Below, piece after piece: positions 1 to 9,023 of a DNA stretch of 64,000 nt. The first letter of the stretch is position 1; the number at the start of each line of letters is the position of its first letter. Location: contig JBBQNZ010000003.1 in assembly GCA_038330415.1 (NCBI GenBank), positions 3,777 through 67,776 on the forward strand. Direction: 5' to 3'. The DNA comes from Fodinibacter sp038330415 (GTDB lineage: Bacteria; Actinomycetota; Actinomycetes; Actinomycetales; Dermatophilaceae). Position numbers and translations under genes: made by a program. The notes beneath the pieces were generated by a model that ran no database searches, was not told the DNA's origin, and saw nothing but the letters and a program-made list of their open reading frames with translations.

Positions 1-2488
1 CCTGCTGCCGCCTCCCCAGGCACGGGCGTTGCGCGTTGCCTTCGGTCTCGAGGACGGTCCCACCGTCGAGCCGTTCCTGGTCGGGGTCGCCACCTTGTCG
101 GCGTTGACCGAGGCGGGCGCCGACGGCGCGCCAGTGCTCTGTGTGGTGGACGACGCGCAGTGGCTGGACTCCGCATCCGCGGACGCGTTGCTCTTCACGG
201 CCCGCCAGCTGTCCGCCGACCCGGTCGCCATGGTGTTCGCGGCCCGTGCCGACGATGGCGGCACGGCCGGGTTCGTGGCCGAGGGGCTTCCCGTGCTGCG
301 GGTGGGGGGCCTGGCGGCGGACAGTGCTCGGCAGCTGCTGGACTCGCTCAGTGACACCGCGCTGGCCCGCGACGTGGTCGACCGCCTGGTCTCCGAGACC
401 GGCGGGAACCCGCTCGCACTGCTGGAGCTGCCCACCGGGCTGACTCCAGACCAGCTGCACGGGACGGCACCGATGCCACGGCAGCTGACCCTCACGGCAG
501 GCGTGGAACGCGCCTTCCTCGACCGGTGCCGCCGGCTCAGCATGGAGGTGCAGACGTTGCTCCTGGTCGCGGCCGCGGACTCCACCGGACGCGTCGACGT
601 CGTGCGCCATGCAGCTCAAGCCCTGGGCGTCCACGCCATTGCATGGGAGGACGCAGAACGCGCCGGGCTGCTCACCGTCACCGGTGACATCGTCGCGGTC
701 CGGCACCCCTTGGTGCGTTCGTCGGTTTACCAGGCGGCCACCAGCTTCGAGCGGCGACAGGTGCACCGAGCGCTGGCGGACGCCGTCGGACCGGACGAGC
801 CAGACCGGGCGACGTGGCACCGGGCCGCAGCGGCCGATGGCCCCGACGCCGACGTCGCCGACGCCCTGCACCAGGTCGCGCTCCGAGCCGAGCAGCGGGG
901 CGGTCACGTGGCCGCATCCGACGCCTTCGAACGCGCCGCGACCCTGACGGTGGACGAGGCGGCACGCGCGGCCCGGTTGTTCGGTGCCGCGCGCACCGCT
1001 TGGGCCGCCGGACAGGCTGTCCGAGCCCGGTCGCTGGCTGCCTCAGCGCGTGAGCTCGCCGACGACCCGCTGCTTCGGGCGGACATCGATCGGCTCCGGG
1101 CCCGGATCGAGATCTATGTCGGCTCCGCCGCCGACGCGCACCGCATCTTCACCATGGGGGCGCGTGCGGTCGCATACTCGGACCACGGCCGCGCCCTCGA
1201 GATGGCGTCCGCCGCCGCGCTGACCCGTACCTTCGGCGGCGACAGCGGAGCCAGCCTCCCCAACGATGTCCTGGCGCACATGTTGGAACCGAGCGATGCC
1301 GACACCGCCCGCACCGCCTGCCTGCGCCTGTTGTTGGGCACGCTCACTTCCTCCGCGGAGCAGGACTGGGCTCGCGCGACGGCCACCCTCGACCGCGCCC
1401 TGGTCGCGGGGCGCCAGGTGGAGGACCTGGACGTGCTGGGCAACCTCGGCAACACGGCCCTCGACCTGGGTCACGACGACGGCGCCCGGTTCTACTACTC
1501 CGCGATGGTGTCCGCGGCTCGCGAGCTCGGCGCCGGAATGGTGGTCATCTACGGTCTGGAACGGCTCGCCTTCGCTCAGCTCCCCGCCGCCTGGACCGTG
1601 GTGCGAAGCGCCGCGAACGAGGCCCTGGCCCTCGCAGGCAGCATCGGGCAGCCCACCCTCACGGCCGCCCCCTTGGCTTGGCTCACCCTGCTGTCGGCAC
1701 TGACCGGCAGCGACAACTTCGACCACCACCTGGCCGAGGCCGAACGGGTCGCCGCCCAGCACCCGCTCGGCATCCTCACCGACCCGGTGCACGACCTGAT
1801 CCGCTGGGCGAAGGGCACCCGCGCCGCCGCCGCCGGTGACCCAGCGGCAGCCCTGCACCACGTGGCCGCCATGCGCGTACCGGCCCTGCAGCGGATGGCA
1901 ACCGTCGACCGGGTAGAAGCGGCCGTGCGCGCCGGCGACCGCGACCAGGCCCTGGCCTGGGTGGCCGAGCTGACCCCGTTCGCGACCATGACGAACCGCT
2001 CGTGGGCCGTGGCCGACATACACCTCGGGCACGCCCTGACGGCCACGGATCCCGAGGCCGCCGCGGAGTCGTTCGACGAGGCAGTGCGGCACTTCGCCCT
2101 GGCTTCGCGGCCCTACGACCTGGCGCGGGCCCGCCTCGCCTACGGCGAGTTCCTGCGCCGCGGCAACCGCCGCGTCGACGCCCGCGGGCACCTGCGGTCG
2201 GCGTTGGAGACGTTCACCGACCTGGGCGCACTCCCCCTGGTGGCCCGAGCGACACAGGAGCTGCGCGCCTCCGGTGAGACCGCCCGCAAACGCGACCCGT
2301 CGACGCTGCTCGACCTCACCCCCATGGAGCGCAAGATCGCCCAGCTGGTAAGCACCGGCCTGTCGAACAAGGACGTGGCCGCGCAGTGCTGGGTATCGCC
2401 CCGCACGGTGGCCTTCCACCTGCGGAACGTCTTCACCAAGGTCGGCGTCAGCTCACGCACCGAGCTCGCCCAGCTCGACCTCGACTGA
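1..2488 (+). CDS. LuxR-family ATPase transcriptional regulator (5' truncated)
   Basis: Large LAL-type regulator: an N-terminal AAA/NTPase part, a long helical-repeat middle and a C-terminal LuxR DNA-binding helix-turn-helix. The frame is open to the left edge (codons from base 2 read LLPPPQARALRVAFGLEDG, typical of the stretch before Walker B), so Walker A lies outside the window and an apparent TTG start at 29 is only internal. Visible are the Walker B strand VLCVVDDAQWLD, the GGNPLALLELP segment, and near the end TPMERKIAQLVSTGLSNKDVA followed by SPRTVAFHLRNVFTKVGVSS, the LuxR recognition helix. About 828 residues are present. The ligand is unknown. The MFS gene 189 nt downstream on the same strand is a possible target. 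Confidence 0.93.
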   Translation, partial: LLPPPQARALRVAFGLEDGPTVEPFLVGVATLSALTEAGADGAPVLCVVDDAQWLDSASADALLFTARQLSADPVAMVFAARADDGGTAGFVAEGLPVLRVGGLAADSARQLLDSLSDTALARDVVDRLVSETGGNPLALLELPTGLTPDQLHGTAPMPRQLTLTAGVERAFLDRCRRLSMEVQTLLLVAAADSTGRVDVVRHAAQALGVHAIAWEDAERAGLLTVTGDIVAVRHPLVRSSVYQAATSFERRQVHRALADAVGPDEPDRATWHRAAAADGPDADVADALHQVALRAEQRGGHVAASDAFERAATLTVDEAARAARLFGAARTAWAAGQAVRARSLAASARELADDPLLRADIDRLRARIEIYVGSAADAHRIFTMGARAVAYSDHGRALEMASAAALTRTFGGDSGASLPNDVLAHMLEPSDADTARTACLRLLLGTLTSSAEQDWARATATLDRALVAGRQVEDLDVLGNLGNTALDLGHDDGARFYYSAMVSAARELGAGMVVIYGLERLAFAQLPAAWTVVRSAANEALALAGSIGQPTLTAAPLAWLTLLSALTGSDNFDHHLAEAERVAAQHPLGILTDPVHDLIRWAKGTRAAAAGDPAAALHHVAAMRVPALQRMATVDRVEAAVRAGDRDQALAWVAELTPFATMTNRSWAVADIHLGHALTATDPEAAAESFDEAVRHFALASRPYDLARARLAYGEFLRRGNRRVDARGHLRSALETFTDLGALPLVARATQELRASGETARKRDPSTLLDLTPMERKIAQLVSTGLSNKDVAAQCWVSPRTVAFHLRNVFTKVGVSSRTELAQLDLD

Positions 2489-2677
2489 GTACTCGGCCGG
2501 ATCGCTGGCCTCTGGCGGGCGCTTACCCCGCATGTCAGCCGGCCCACACCCCGGCCAAATGACCGGCGCGAGCGTGCGGCATCCGGACGACGGTAAGAGG
2601 CGGCACCAGCCCGGCACACCCCGTGCGGTGCACACCTCCAGAAGACCGATCCGTCAGCATCCCGCCAAGGAGTAGCC

Positions 2678-4219
2678 ATGCACGCCAAGCCCGCCGCCGA
2701 ACCGCTCGCGGTCGACCCGACCCATCTTGCCGCCCACACGTCGCACGCCCCGACCGGCACCGCTCACGACGGGGGCGCGCCCGCCACCGCCCACCATGCC
2801 GGCGTCGACCCAGATGACGGCCCGGGGAAGCCCTGGGTCGTGTTGGCCCTCGCGCTCGCCGCGCAGGTGCTGGTCGTGCTGGACATCTCGGTGGTCAACA
2901 CCGCGCTGCCGTCGATCGGGCGTGACCTGGGCCTGGACGGGTCCGACCTGGCCTGGGTCGTCACCGCCTACCTGATGATGTCCGGCGGCGGCCTGCTGTT
3001 CGGCGGCCGCATCGCCGACCTGCTCTCCCGCACGTGGGTCTTCCTGTGCGGGCTGGCCATGTTCACCGCCGCGTCCGTCGTCAGCGGCTTCGCCGGCAAC
3101 GCCACCGAGCTAGTCACCGCCCGCGCAGCCCAGGGGCTCGCCGCCGCCCTGATGACTCCCGCCGCACTGTCCATCATCATGACCACGTACTCGGGCGCCC
3201 AGCGCCGCACCGGCCTGGCTCTGTGGGGCGCCGTCGGGTCGCTCGGCGTGGCCGCCGGGGTGCTGCTCGGCGGAGCCCTCACCACCTGGGCCGGCTGGCA
3301 GGCCATCTTCTTCATCAACGCGCCCATCGGCGCCGTCGCGTTCCTCGTCGGCCTCAAGGTCGTCCCCCAGGTCAAGACGCCGCGCGTCTCGCTGAACCAG
3401 TTCGACCTGCTCGGCGCAGCCACCCTCATCGGAAGCCTCGCCGCGCTCATCTTCGCCCTGGGCGCCACCGAGCAGCACGGGTGGCTCTCCGCACGGGTCC
3501 TGCTCTCTCTGACCGGATCCGCGCTACTGGCCGCCGCCTTCATCGCGCTGGAGCGTCGCGCCTCCAGCCCGCTCGTCCCGCCGCACACCTGGAAGGTGAA
3601 GTCCCTGGTCGCCGGGACGACGGTGATGCTCGGGATCACCGGCATCCTGGTCGGAACCGTTTTCCTCACCTCCATCTTCGTCCAGACCGTCATGGGCTAC
3701 TCCGCCATCCGGGCCGGCGTCGCCTTTGTACCGTTCTCGCTCGCAATCACCGTCGGCACGGTGCTGGCCAAGCACGCCCTGGCCCACGCCACGCCACGTG
3801 CACTCGCCGCGATCGGGCTGCTCCTGGTCGCTGGGGGAGCGGTCCTACTCGCCCAGGCGTCCACCGGAGCCGACTTCGCCATCGACGTCCTGCCCGGAAT
3901 GCTCATCATCGGCTTGGGCGTCGGCATGGTCTTCGTCCCCGTTTCCGTGACCGCCCTGGCCGGCATCCCCCCGCAGCACGCCGGCATGGCCTCCGGGTTC
4001 CTCATGACCGGCCACGAGGTCGGCGCCGCCCTCGGCGTCGCCATCATCTCGGCGGTGGCCAGCACCGCCGGGAGCCTGGCCAGCGCCACCGGAGTCGTGG
4101 ACGGCTTCCCCCGCGGTTTCCTGGCCGCGGCAGGCATAGCCCTCGCGCTGGCCGCTTTCGCCTACCTGCGGATGCCGGCCGTGCGAGCCGAAGACGCCGC
4201 GATGCACATGCACCACTGA
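2678..4219 (+). CDS. MFS drug:H+ antiporter, DHA2 (EmrB/QacA) family
   Basis: Inner-membrane exporter of 513 residues, the usual size for the 14-helix DHA2 family. After a His-rich cytosolic N-terminus (about 50 residues) comes the first helix with DISVVNTALPSIGRDL, then the LAWVVTAYLMMSGGGLLFGGRIADL signature around helices 2-3 (quoted in overlapping halves in family alignments) and the motif-C-like GSLGVAAGVLLGGALTTW. The protein ends MHMHH. The start ATG is preceded by AAGGAG with good spacing. It probably extrudes hydrophobic compounds using the proton gradient; substrate unknown. The LuxR-type regulator just upstream may control it, but no operator is evident in the 189-nt gap. Confidence 0.92.
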   Translation: MHAKPAAEPLAVDPTHLAAHTSHAPTGTAHDGGAPATAHHAGVDPDDGPGKPWVVLALALAAQVLVVLDISVVNTALPSIGRDLGLDGSDLAWVVTAYLMMSGGGLLFGGRIADLLSRTWVFLCGLAMFTAASVVSGFAGNATELVTARAAQGLAAALMTPAALSIIMTTYSGAQRRTGLALWGAVGSLGVAAGVLLGGALTTWAGWQAIFFINAPIGAVAFLVGLKVVPQVKTPRVSLNQFDLLGAATLIGSLAALIFALGATEQHGWLSARVLLSLTGSALLAAAFIALERRASSPLVPPHTWKVKSLVAGTTVMLGITGILVGTVFLTSIFVQTVMGYSAIRAGVAFVPFSLAITVGTVLAKHALAHATPRALAAIGLLLVAGGAVLLAQASTGADFAIDVLPGMLIIGLGVGMVFVPVSVTALAGIPPQHAGMASGFLMTGHEVGAALGVAIISAVASTAGSLASATGVVDGFPRGFLAAAGIALALAAFAYLRMPAVRAEDAAMHMHH

Positions 4220-4273
4220 CCGACTCACGACCCCAGCAGCAGCTGAAGCCACTCGAACCGGCCGGGTTCTTCG

Positions 4274-4478
4274 TCAGCCACCGACCGCGACGACCAGGAT
4301 CAGGGCGCAGAGCACGAGAGCGATCGGAGTCATCACGAGCCGCTCGGAAGACCCGTCGAGAAGATCTCGTGCTACCCACCCCAGGCGAATGGTCCCGGGG
4401 AGCGAACGCCCAAAGGGCCTGGACGACTGCGAAGGCCACCAAAGGCAGGCACATTCCGGACGCAGCAAAGCTGGTCAT
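4274..4478 (-). pseudogene. possible frameshifted small two-helix membrane protein
   Basis: The 302-nt gap between the MFS gene and the CPBP protease contains two out-of-register minus-strand pieces that together resemble one small membrane protein. The first starts with an ATG at 4478 (MTSFAASGMCLPLVAFAVVQ..., one helix). The second, in another frame, reads LGWVARDLLDG... and ends in the helix TPIALVLCALILVVAVGG before a stop at 4274. Joining them needs one frameshift near 4400. An AAGGGC stretch precedes the first ATG. It would be the fifth gene of the overlapping operon ending at 4522. No family was recognised, and chance cannot be excluded. Confidence 0.3.
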
Positions 4479-4521
4479 GGGTTCTGCCCTTCGGCGTGGT
4501 TCCCGCACTCAAGGGTGGCGA

Positions 4522-5523
4522 TCAAGACTCGGCACCCTCGCCGTGGTGTGCACCGGTGAGCAGGGTGGCGTCGAAGTGGTTCATGTGACTGCCAGTGTGC
4601 AGATGGTGGGCGGCCTCGCGCCGAGCCAGTTGGGTGCGGTGGCGGATCAGCGCCAGGGCTGCGAGGGTGACCCCGCTGAGCAGGACCAGGGCGACGACGG
4701 AGGCTTCGGGGCCGAACGCCCCTCCGGTCAGCCAGGTCGGCACACCGGCCCGGGCGGTGCTGACGGCGATGGACCCGCCGAGGTCGCCGCCGGAGACGGC
4801 AGCACCGAACAGGTACCCCTGGGCCAGGTTCCAGGTGGCGTGCACGCCGATCGGCACCCACAGCCGCCCGGTCAGTGCGTACAGGGCGCAGAACATCACC
4901 CCGGCCACCGCCACGGTGGCTCCGGCGAGGGGGTTGGCGCCGGGGTTGGCCAGGTGCAGGCCGGCGAAGACCGCGGCGCAGGCGACGAATGCGGGCACGG
5001 CGCCGAATGCCCGCCACAGCAGGCGGAAGAGCAGGGCGCGCATCCACAGCTCCTCGGTCACGGCAGCCTGCACGGCAAGGCCGATCCCGGACCACGCCGG
5101 TGCCGCGCCGAGCAGGGTGATGTCGTAGGCACCGGTGGCGGCCAGGAAGCTCATCAGCACAGTCATCATCGCCAAGCCGAGCAACCCGCCGATGACCAGC
5201 TCTGCTGGTGCGGGCCGCAGTGCCAGCTCACCCGCATGGCGCCCCTCGCCGAGCCGGACGGCCAGGGCGTAGCAGACCAGAGCGAGCACACAGGCCCCGA
5301 TCAGGCCGGCGAGCTGCACGGGAGCGTCTCCTGCTGCGAGGTGGTCGGCAGCCCACTGCAACGGTAGGCCGAACGCTGCCGCCGTGAGGAAGAACAGCAG
5401 CACCAACCAGGACAGGGCCCGCAGCCATCGCAGGCGGCCGGGGTGGAGCACCCGCCGTTGGCCCAGCTGCACCGGCGGCACGCCCCAGCGCGGCACTGCC
5501 GCGGTGGAAGCCAAGGTCGTCAT
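4522..5523 (-). CDS. CPBP-family intramembrane glutamic protease
   Basis: Predicted polytopic protease of 333 residues in the CPBP (Rce1/Abi) family, whose members cleave or process proteins inside the membrane. The family motifs are visible: EE at residues 157-158 followed by R162 in TEELWMRALLFR, His190 in FAGLHLANP, and His228 in GVHATWNL. About eight hydrophobic segments surround them. The start chosen (ATG at 5523) overlaps the stop of the upstream gene by 4 nt, so it is the last gene of a four-gene translationally coupled operon. The substrate is unknown; CPBP proteins in such accessory contexts often act in immunity to bacteriocin-like peptides or in signalling. Confidence 0.88.
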   Translation of the reverse strand: MTTLASTAAVPRWGVPPVQLGQRRVLHPGRLRWLRALSWLVLLFFLTAAAFGLPLQWAADHLAAGDAPVQLAGLIGACVLALVCYALAVRLGEGRHAGELALRPAPAELVIGGLLGLAMMTVLMSFLAATGAYDITLLGAAPAWSGIGLAVQAAVTEELWMRALLFRLLWRAFGAVPAFVACAAVFAGLHLANPGANPLAGATVAVAGVMFCALYALTGRLWVPIGVHATWNLAQGYLFGAAVSGGDLGGSIAVSTARAGVPTWLTGGAFGPEASVVALVLLSGVTLAALALIRHRTQLARREAAHHLHTGSHMNHFDATLLTGAHHGEGAES

Positions 5524-5759
5524 GGCGTCGGCCGCGGCTCGGTGGCCGCCACGGAGATGAGCGTGACGCCGAGGTCGCGGATGCGCGCGAGGGTGCCGTG
5601 CAGCTCGGCCTGATCGGTCACGGCGCCGGTGAGGGTGGTGGTGCCATCCGGGTCGTGAGCCAGGGCCAGGCCGAGGGCGGCCGCCCAGTGCGGGTCGAGG
5701 TGGCCGCTGACCCGGATGACGTAGGCCGTCGGCCACCCGCGCGGCGGGGCGGTGGTCAC
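5520..5759 (-). CDS. small conserved hypothetical protein (79 aa)
   Basis: Seventy-nine-residue soluble protein starting at GTG 5759, whose first bases overlap the stop of the DUF2306 gene (GTGA), and ending in a 4-nt overlap with the CPBP gene. It reads AYVIRVSGHLDPHWAAALGLAL then DPDGTTTLTGAVTDQAELHG and LARIRDLGVTLISV. This pattern recurs in actinobacteria as a short stand-alone protein of unknown function. The alternation of strand and helix resembles a small alpha/beta fold with a dimer-forming C-terminal helix-strand (inference). The tight coupling to membrane proteins on both sides suggests a cytosolic partner for them. Confidence 0.8.
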   Translation of the reverse strand: MTTAPPRGWPTAYVIRVSGHLDPHWAAALGLALAHDPDGTTTLTGAVTDQAELHGTLARIRDLGVTLISVAATEPRPTP

Positions 5760-6439
5760 GAGGTGCCCACCACGGTCAGGACGGCCGGGACCCGGGGCCG
5801 GGCGTAGCGGTGGATGACGGCCTCGGCGACGGCGAGGTTGATCAGCCAGGCGGCGCCCAGGCTGAGGTCTTTGGTGAGGGCGCCGGGGCCGAAGACCGCC
5901 GGCCCGACGGCCAGGGTGAGCGTCTGCGTGCCCGCGGCGAGGGCGATGGCGTATCCGCGTGTCATCCAGGCCTGGTGGGTCGGCACGTCGCCGCGGCGGA
6001 TCGCCGAGAAGCCGAGCACGATGCAGGCAGCCAGGGCCGAGCCGAACGTGAGCCGGAGGAGGTACGCGAGCTCGCCCGTGCCCGGCTGGCGGGCGTAGAA
6101 CAGCGTCATCCACAGGCCGGAGAACGCGACCAGCAGGCCGAGGGCCACGACGGCCTTCCCGGTCGTGCGGTGCCACCGCGGGTGGCGCCGACGCAGGCGG
6201 GATGAGAACTGGAAGGCGCCGAGCACCGCGTACGGCACCGCGCTGAGCACGTGCACGAAGACCGGCAGGGGCGAGGCCGTCATCCGGGGGTTGTCGGGCA
6301 GCAGGAGGGGACCGCCGGCGAGCTCGACGAGCCGCAGCGACCCGGCGACCGCGGGGATGACCACGAGGGCGACCAGCGCGAACGGCACCCACCCGGTCGG
6401 CCGAGCCGATCGGGTGGGACGTGCACCGTGGGTGGTCAT
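5756..6439 (-). CDS. DUF2306-type polytopic membrane protein
   Basis: Membrane protein of 227 residues with about six or seven hydrophobic helices. Features typical of DUF2306 proteins are conserved polar residues in or near helices: SAVPYAVLGAFQF, the RHPRWHRTTGKAVVALGLL loop, and DVPTHQAWMTRGYAIAL. The His pairs in HPRWHR and THQAWM recall haem- or metal-binding membrane proteins, but binding has not been shown. The ATG at 6439 overlaps the upstream stop and the 3' end overlaps the 79-aa gene, both by 4 nt. It is the second gene in the operon that runs from 7125 to 4522. Confidence 0.85.
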   Translation of the reverse strand: MTTHGARPTRSARPTGWVPFALVALVVIPAVAGSLRLVELAGGPLLLPDNPRMTASPLPVFVHVLSAVPYAVLGAFQFSSRLRRRHPRWHRTTGKAVVALGLLVAFSGLWMTLFYARQPGTGELAYLLRLTFGSALAACIVLGFSAIRRGDVPTHQAWMTRGYAIALAAGTQTLTLAVGPAVFGPGALTKDLSLGAAWLINLAVAEAVIHRYARPRVPAVLTVVGTS

Positions 6440-7125
6440 CGGTTACCGGCCGGGTCGAGCTCTGCCGGGGCGACACTGGTCGCGGGGTCGGTCGCAGCGG
6501 AGCGCTGCTCGCGCCACAGCGACCAGCCCAGGCCGATCATCGCGATGCCGTTGACCACGGCGAACAGGCGCTGGTTGACCATCGGGAGCAGGGGGATGGC
6601 CATCGTGAGGACTGAGGCGACGGCGAGCAGGGCGGCCGCCCAACGGGCGAGCACGCCGGCGCGGAACAGGGCGATGCCGAACACGAGGCCGCCGAGCAGG
6701 TACCCGGCGGCGACCACCATGTTGAGCGTCGAGAACAGGCCGAGGTCGGCACTCGAGCTGCTGTTGGTGGCCACGGCGATCACGCCGCCGACGTAGTCGG
6801 GTGAGGTCGCAACGATGGCCGGGACGACGACCAGGGCGATCGTCTCGACGCACAGCATGGCCAAGTAGCCCAGGCTGAAGAGCAGGTAGCCGACCAGCCC
6901 GAGCAGCCCGATCTGGCGGACCTGGCGCAGGTACATGCCGGCGATGCCGGCCAGCGCCAGGGTGGCCATGGCGATCTTCATGGACTGGCGCACCGTCCAC
7001 TCGGTGCTCTGGACGAAGTCGAGGGTGATCTCGGGGTGCTTGACCTGCACCGCGATGAACAGCGTGCCGGCGGCGACGGCGGCCAGGCCGGCCGCCCGAG
7101 TGAGCTTCGTGGTGGTGATCTGCAT
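6436..7125 (-). CDS. polytopic membrane protein (DUF4386-like)
   Basis: First gene of the four-gene operon; 229 residues, about six transmembrane helices. I chose the ATG at 7125 (MQITTTKLTRAAGLAAVAAG...) rather than an in-frame start 30 nt upstream because GGAGG lies 5 nt before it. The stretch SPDYVGGVIAVATN followed by LFSTLNMVVAAGYLLGGLVFG and a closing hydrophobic hairpin resembles DUF4386 proteins, but the match is by eye. The function is unknown. Helices alternate with short loops and there is no catalytic motif. It is coupled to the DUF2306 gene by an ATGA overlap. Confidence 0.8.
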   Translation of the reverse strand: MQITTTKLTRAAGLAAVAAGTLFIAVQVKHPEITLDFVQSTEWTVRQSMKIAMATLALAGIAGMYLRQVRQIGLLGLVGYLLFSLGYLAMLCVETIALVVVPAIVATSPDYVGGVIAVATNSSSSADLGLFSTLNMVVAAGYLLGGLVFGIALFRAGVLARWAAALLAVASVLTMAIPLLPMVNQRLFAVVNGIAMIGLGWSLWREQRSAATDPATSVAPAELDPAGNR

Positions 7126-7196
7126 GACGGCCTCCGTGGCTTGCGGTGTGTCCACGGCGGGTGCCGGGGGACTGGTTCGAAACCTACGAAGCGGCG

Positions 7197-7215
7197 GGGT
7201 GACCCGGCATCACCC
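7197..7215. promoter_or_regulatory. inverted repeat upstream of the four-gene membrane operon
   Basis: Perfect 6-bp arms GGGTGA and TCACCC flank the 7-nt spacer CCCGGCA. They lie 72 nt upstream of the ATG at 7125 and downstream of the MFS gene that ends at 7295. The position suits an operator for the operon; a weak terminator for the MFS gene is the alternative. Confidence 0.35.
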
Positions 7216-7294
7216 GATGATGTGACCGGCTGGGTGAGATCGTGGGTCGTCAGGCGGCGAAGCAGGCCACGGGTCGAGAGGCTGCCTGAAGCCT

Positions 7295-8572
7295 CTATCG
7301 GACGCGTCTGATCGGGACCACGGCGAGGGCGCCAAGGAGAGCGCAGGTGCCCGCGACGAGGTACAGGACGGAGTAGCTGTTCCCGCTGATGGCGAGGACG
7401 GCCGGCGCGAGAGCGGGCGCCAGAGCAAAGGGCAAGGCCCCGGCGATGTTCAGCACGCCGAGGTCCTTCGCGGCGGAACCGGTGTCCGGCAGGACGTCCA
7501 CCACGAGGGCGAGGTCGACGGCTGTGTACATCCCGAAGCCGAGGCCGCCGATGGCCATGCCGAGCAGGTAACGACCGGTCCCGCTGGCCGTGGCGATGAT
7601 GACCAGTGCTGCGGCGTAGATCACCGCGGCGGTGATGACGAAGATCTTTCGGCGCCGGAGCCGGTCGGACAGTCGGCCGGTGAGCGGTGAGGCGATGATC
7701 AGGGCCACCGACTGGGCGAGGGTTCCGAGGTAGATCTGGTGCGCGACCTCGCTCTGCGCGACTCCGACCTCGTCGATCAGGTAGTACGCCTGGTACGTCA
7801 CCAGGAAGGCGTAGGCCATGACCAGCATGAACCGACTGGTGAAGGCCCAGGCGAAGTCCGGGTGGGCCCGTGGGCTGACGTAGAACGTCCCGACCAGCTG
7901 CCGTAGCGACCACGGTGGCTTGTCGCCCATGTCGAGCCGGCGGTCATGAAGGGAGGTGGTGAAGATGACGACGAGCACGCTGCCGACCATCAGCGGCGCC
8001 AGAAACATCATCAACTGGCGTCCTTCGAAGGCCTGGACCAGGTAGGTGGCAGCCACCGACGCGACCGGGAGGCAGACGCCGAGGATGCCGGAGACCAGGC
8101 CGCGCTGCACGGTGGGCACCTGGTCGGGCAGGATCGCGGCCTGGGCGGCGAGCAAGGCGTTGAGGAAGACCTGGGCGATGCACCACCCGACGAGCACGAT
8201 GCCGATGTTGGGGGCGACGGCGACCGTCAGGGTCCCCACGGCGCCGCCGGCAAGGCCGACGATCATCCACGGGCGTCGCATGCCCAGCCGCGAGGTCGTG
8301 CGGTCGCTCAGCCGCCCGAAGAGTGGGTTGCTCACGATCGCGAGCAGCGAGCCGGCTCCGGTCACCAGTGCGAGGTTCTTTGGTGCGTCGTCGATGCCGA
8401 CGAGGTCGTTGACCTTCAGTGCCAGGGACACCAGCAGGGGGCCGAGGAAGAGCAGTGACCCGCCCGCGTAGGACAGGGTGTACAGCGTGACGAACCGCCG
8501 CCCGACCCGCGGCGGGTCAGGCGGCGCGACAGTGACGGCTCGACGTGTCGAGCCGAGCTCAGCTGGTTCCAT
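7295..8572 (-). CDS. MFS transporter
   Basis: Twelve-helix major facilitator of 425 residues. The loop 2-3 signature appears as NPLFGRLSDRTTSRLGMRRP and its repeat in the second half as SPLTGRLSDRLRRRK. The first has the extended RxGxRRPW form common in SLC45/GPH-like sugar symporters, so a sugar or similar polar substrate is possible, though unproven. I start it at the ATG at 8572 (MEPAELGSTRR...). An in-frame start 69 nt further upstream would add a stretch with no membrane or motif content. No coupled neighbour; a small two-helix protein gene lies about 110 nt upstream on the same strand. Confidence 0.88.
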   Translation of the reverse strand: MEPAELGSTRRAVTVAPPDPPRVGRRFVTLYTLSYAGGSLLFLGPLLVSLALKVNDLVGIDDAPKNLALVTGAGSLLAIVSNPLFGRLSDRTTSRLGMRRPWMIVGLAGGAVGTLTVAVAPNIGIVLVGWCIAQVFLNALLAAQAAILPDQVPTVQRGLVSGILGVCLPVASVAATYLVQAFEGRQLMMFLAPLMVGSVLVVIFTTSLHDRRLDMGDKPPWSLRQLVGTFYVSPRAHPDFAWAFTSRFMLVMAYAFLVTYQAYYLIDEVGVAQSEVAHQIYLGTLAQSVALIIASPLTGRLSDRLRRRKIFVITAAVIYAAALVIIATASGTGRYLLGMAIGGLGFGMYTAVDLALVVDVLPDTGSAAKDLGVLNIAGALPFALAPALAPAVLAISGNSYSVLYLVAGTCALLGALAVVPIRRVR

Positions 8573-8682
8573 GCTGCCTGCCGGGGTCGTCGGGTGGACC
8601 TGGCCAGGGACCAGCATCCAGCAGGAGGCGTGTGGTGCCAATGGTCATTCCGGGTGGCCGGGTCGGCAGGCCGAGGGGTGCC

Positions 8683-8934
8683 TCAGGCAGCGCGTCGCGA
8701 CAACAGCCGAATCCGCACGCGGTGCAGCCGGGGCATGATCCCGTAGATCACGATCGGGACCGCGATGGTCGCGAGCACGAAGGTGCGCAGCACCGGGCCG
8801 GCGTCGGTGAGCCACGGTCCGATCGACAGGTTGAGCACCGTGAGCGTCGGGAAGACGGCGATCCAGATCATGATCGCCAGCTGGTGCTTGGTCGGGGGCC
8901 CGGCGTGCTGGGGGGTGCGTGGTTCGGTGGGCAT
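8683..8934 (-). CDS. small two-helix membrane protein (83 aa)
   Basis: Eighty-three residues with two hydrophobic helices: HQLAIMIWIAVFPTLTVLNL and VLRTFVLATIAVPIVIYGIM, followed by a basic tail LHRVRIRLLSRRAA. The same two-helix unit is known in actinobacteria both alone and fused to antibiotic-biosynthesis-monooxygenase-like domains, where it acts as a membrane anchor. Here it stands alone. It lies between a flavoprotein gene upstream and an MFS gene downstream, all on the minus strand. Function unknown. Confidence 0.72.
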   Translation of the reverse strand: MPTEPRTPQHAGPPTKHQLAIMIWIAVFPTLTVLNLSIGPWLTDAGPVLRTFVLATIAVPIVIYGIMPRLHRVRIRLLSRRAA

Positions 8935-9023
8935 GATGAACTCCTTGCTGTTGTGTGAAACGGGTTGGCTCGCAACGGCGCTGGATGTTGGTGGTGCACC
9001 GATGGGATTGAACGGGGCGGGCC

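Noticed and set aside
1043..2419. 458-residue open frame on the minus strand
   Set aside because: It is antisense to the LuxR ATPase gene, its composition is Gly/Arg/Val-rich as expected for a shadow in GC-rich DNA, and it has no recognisable motif.
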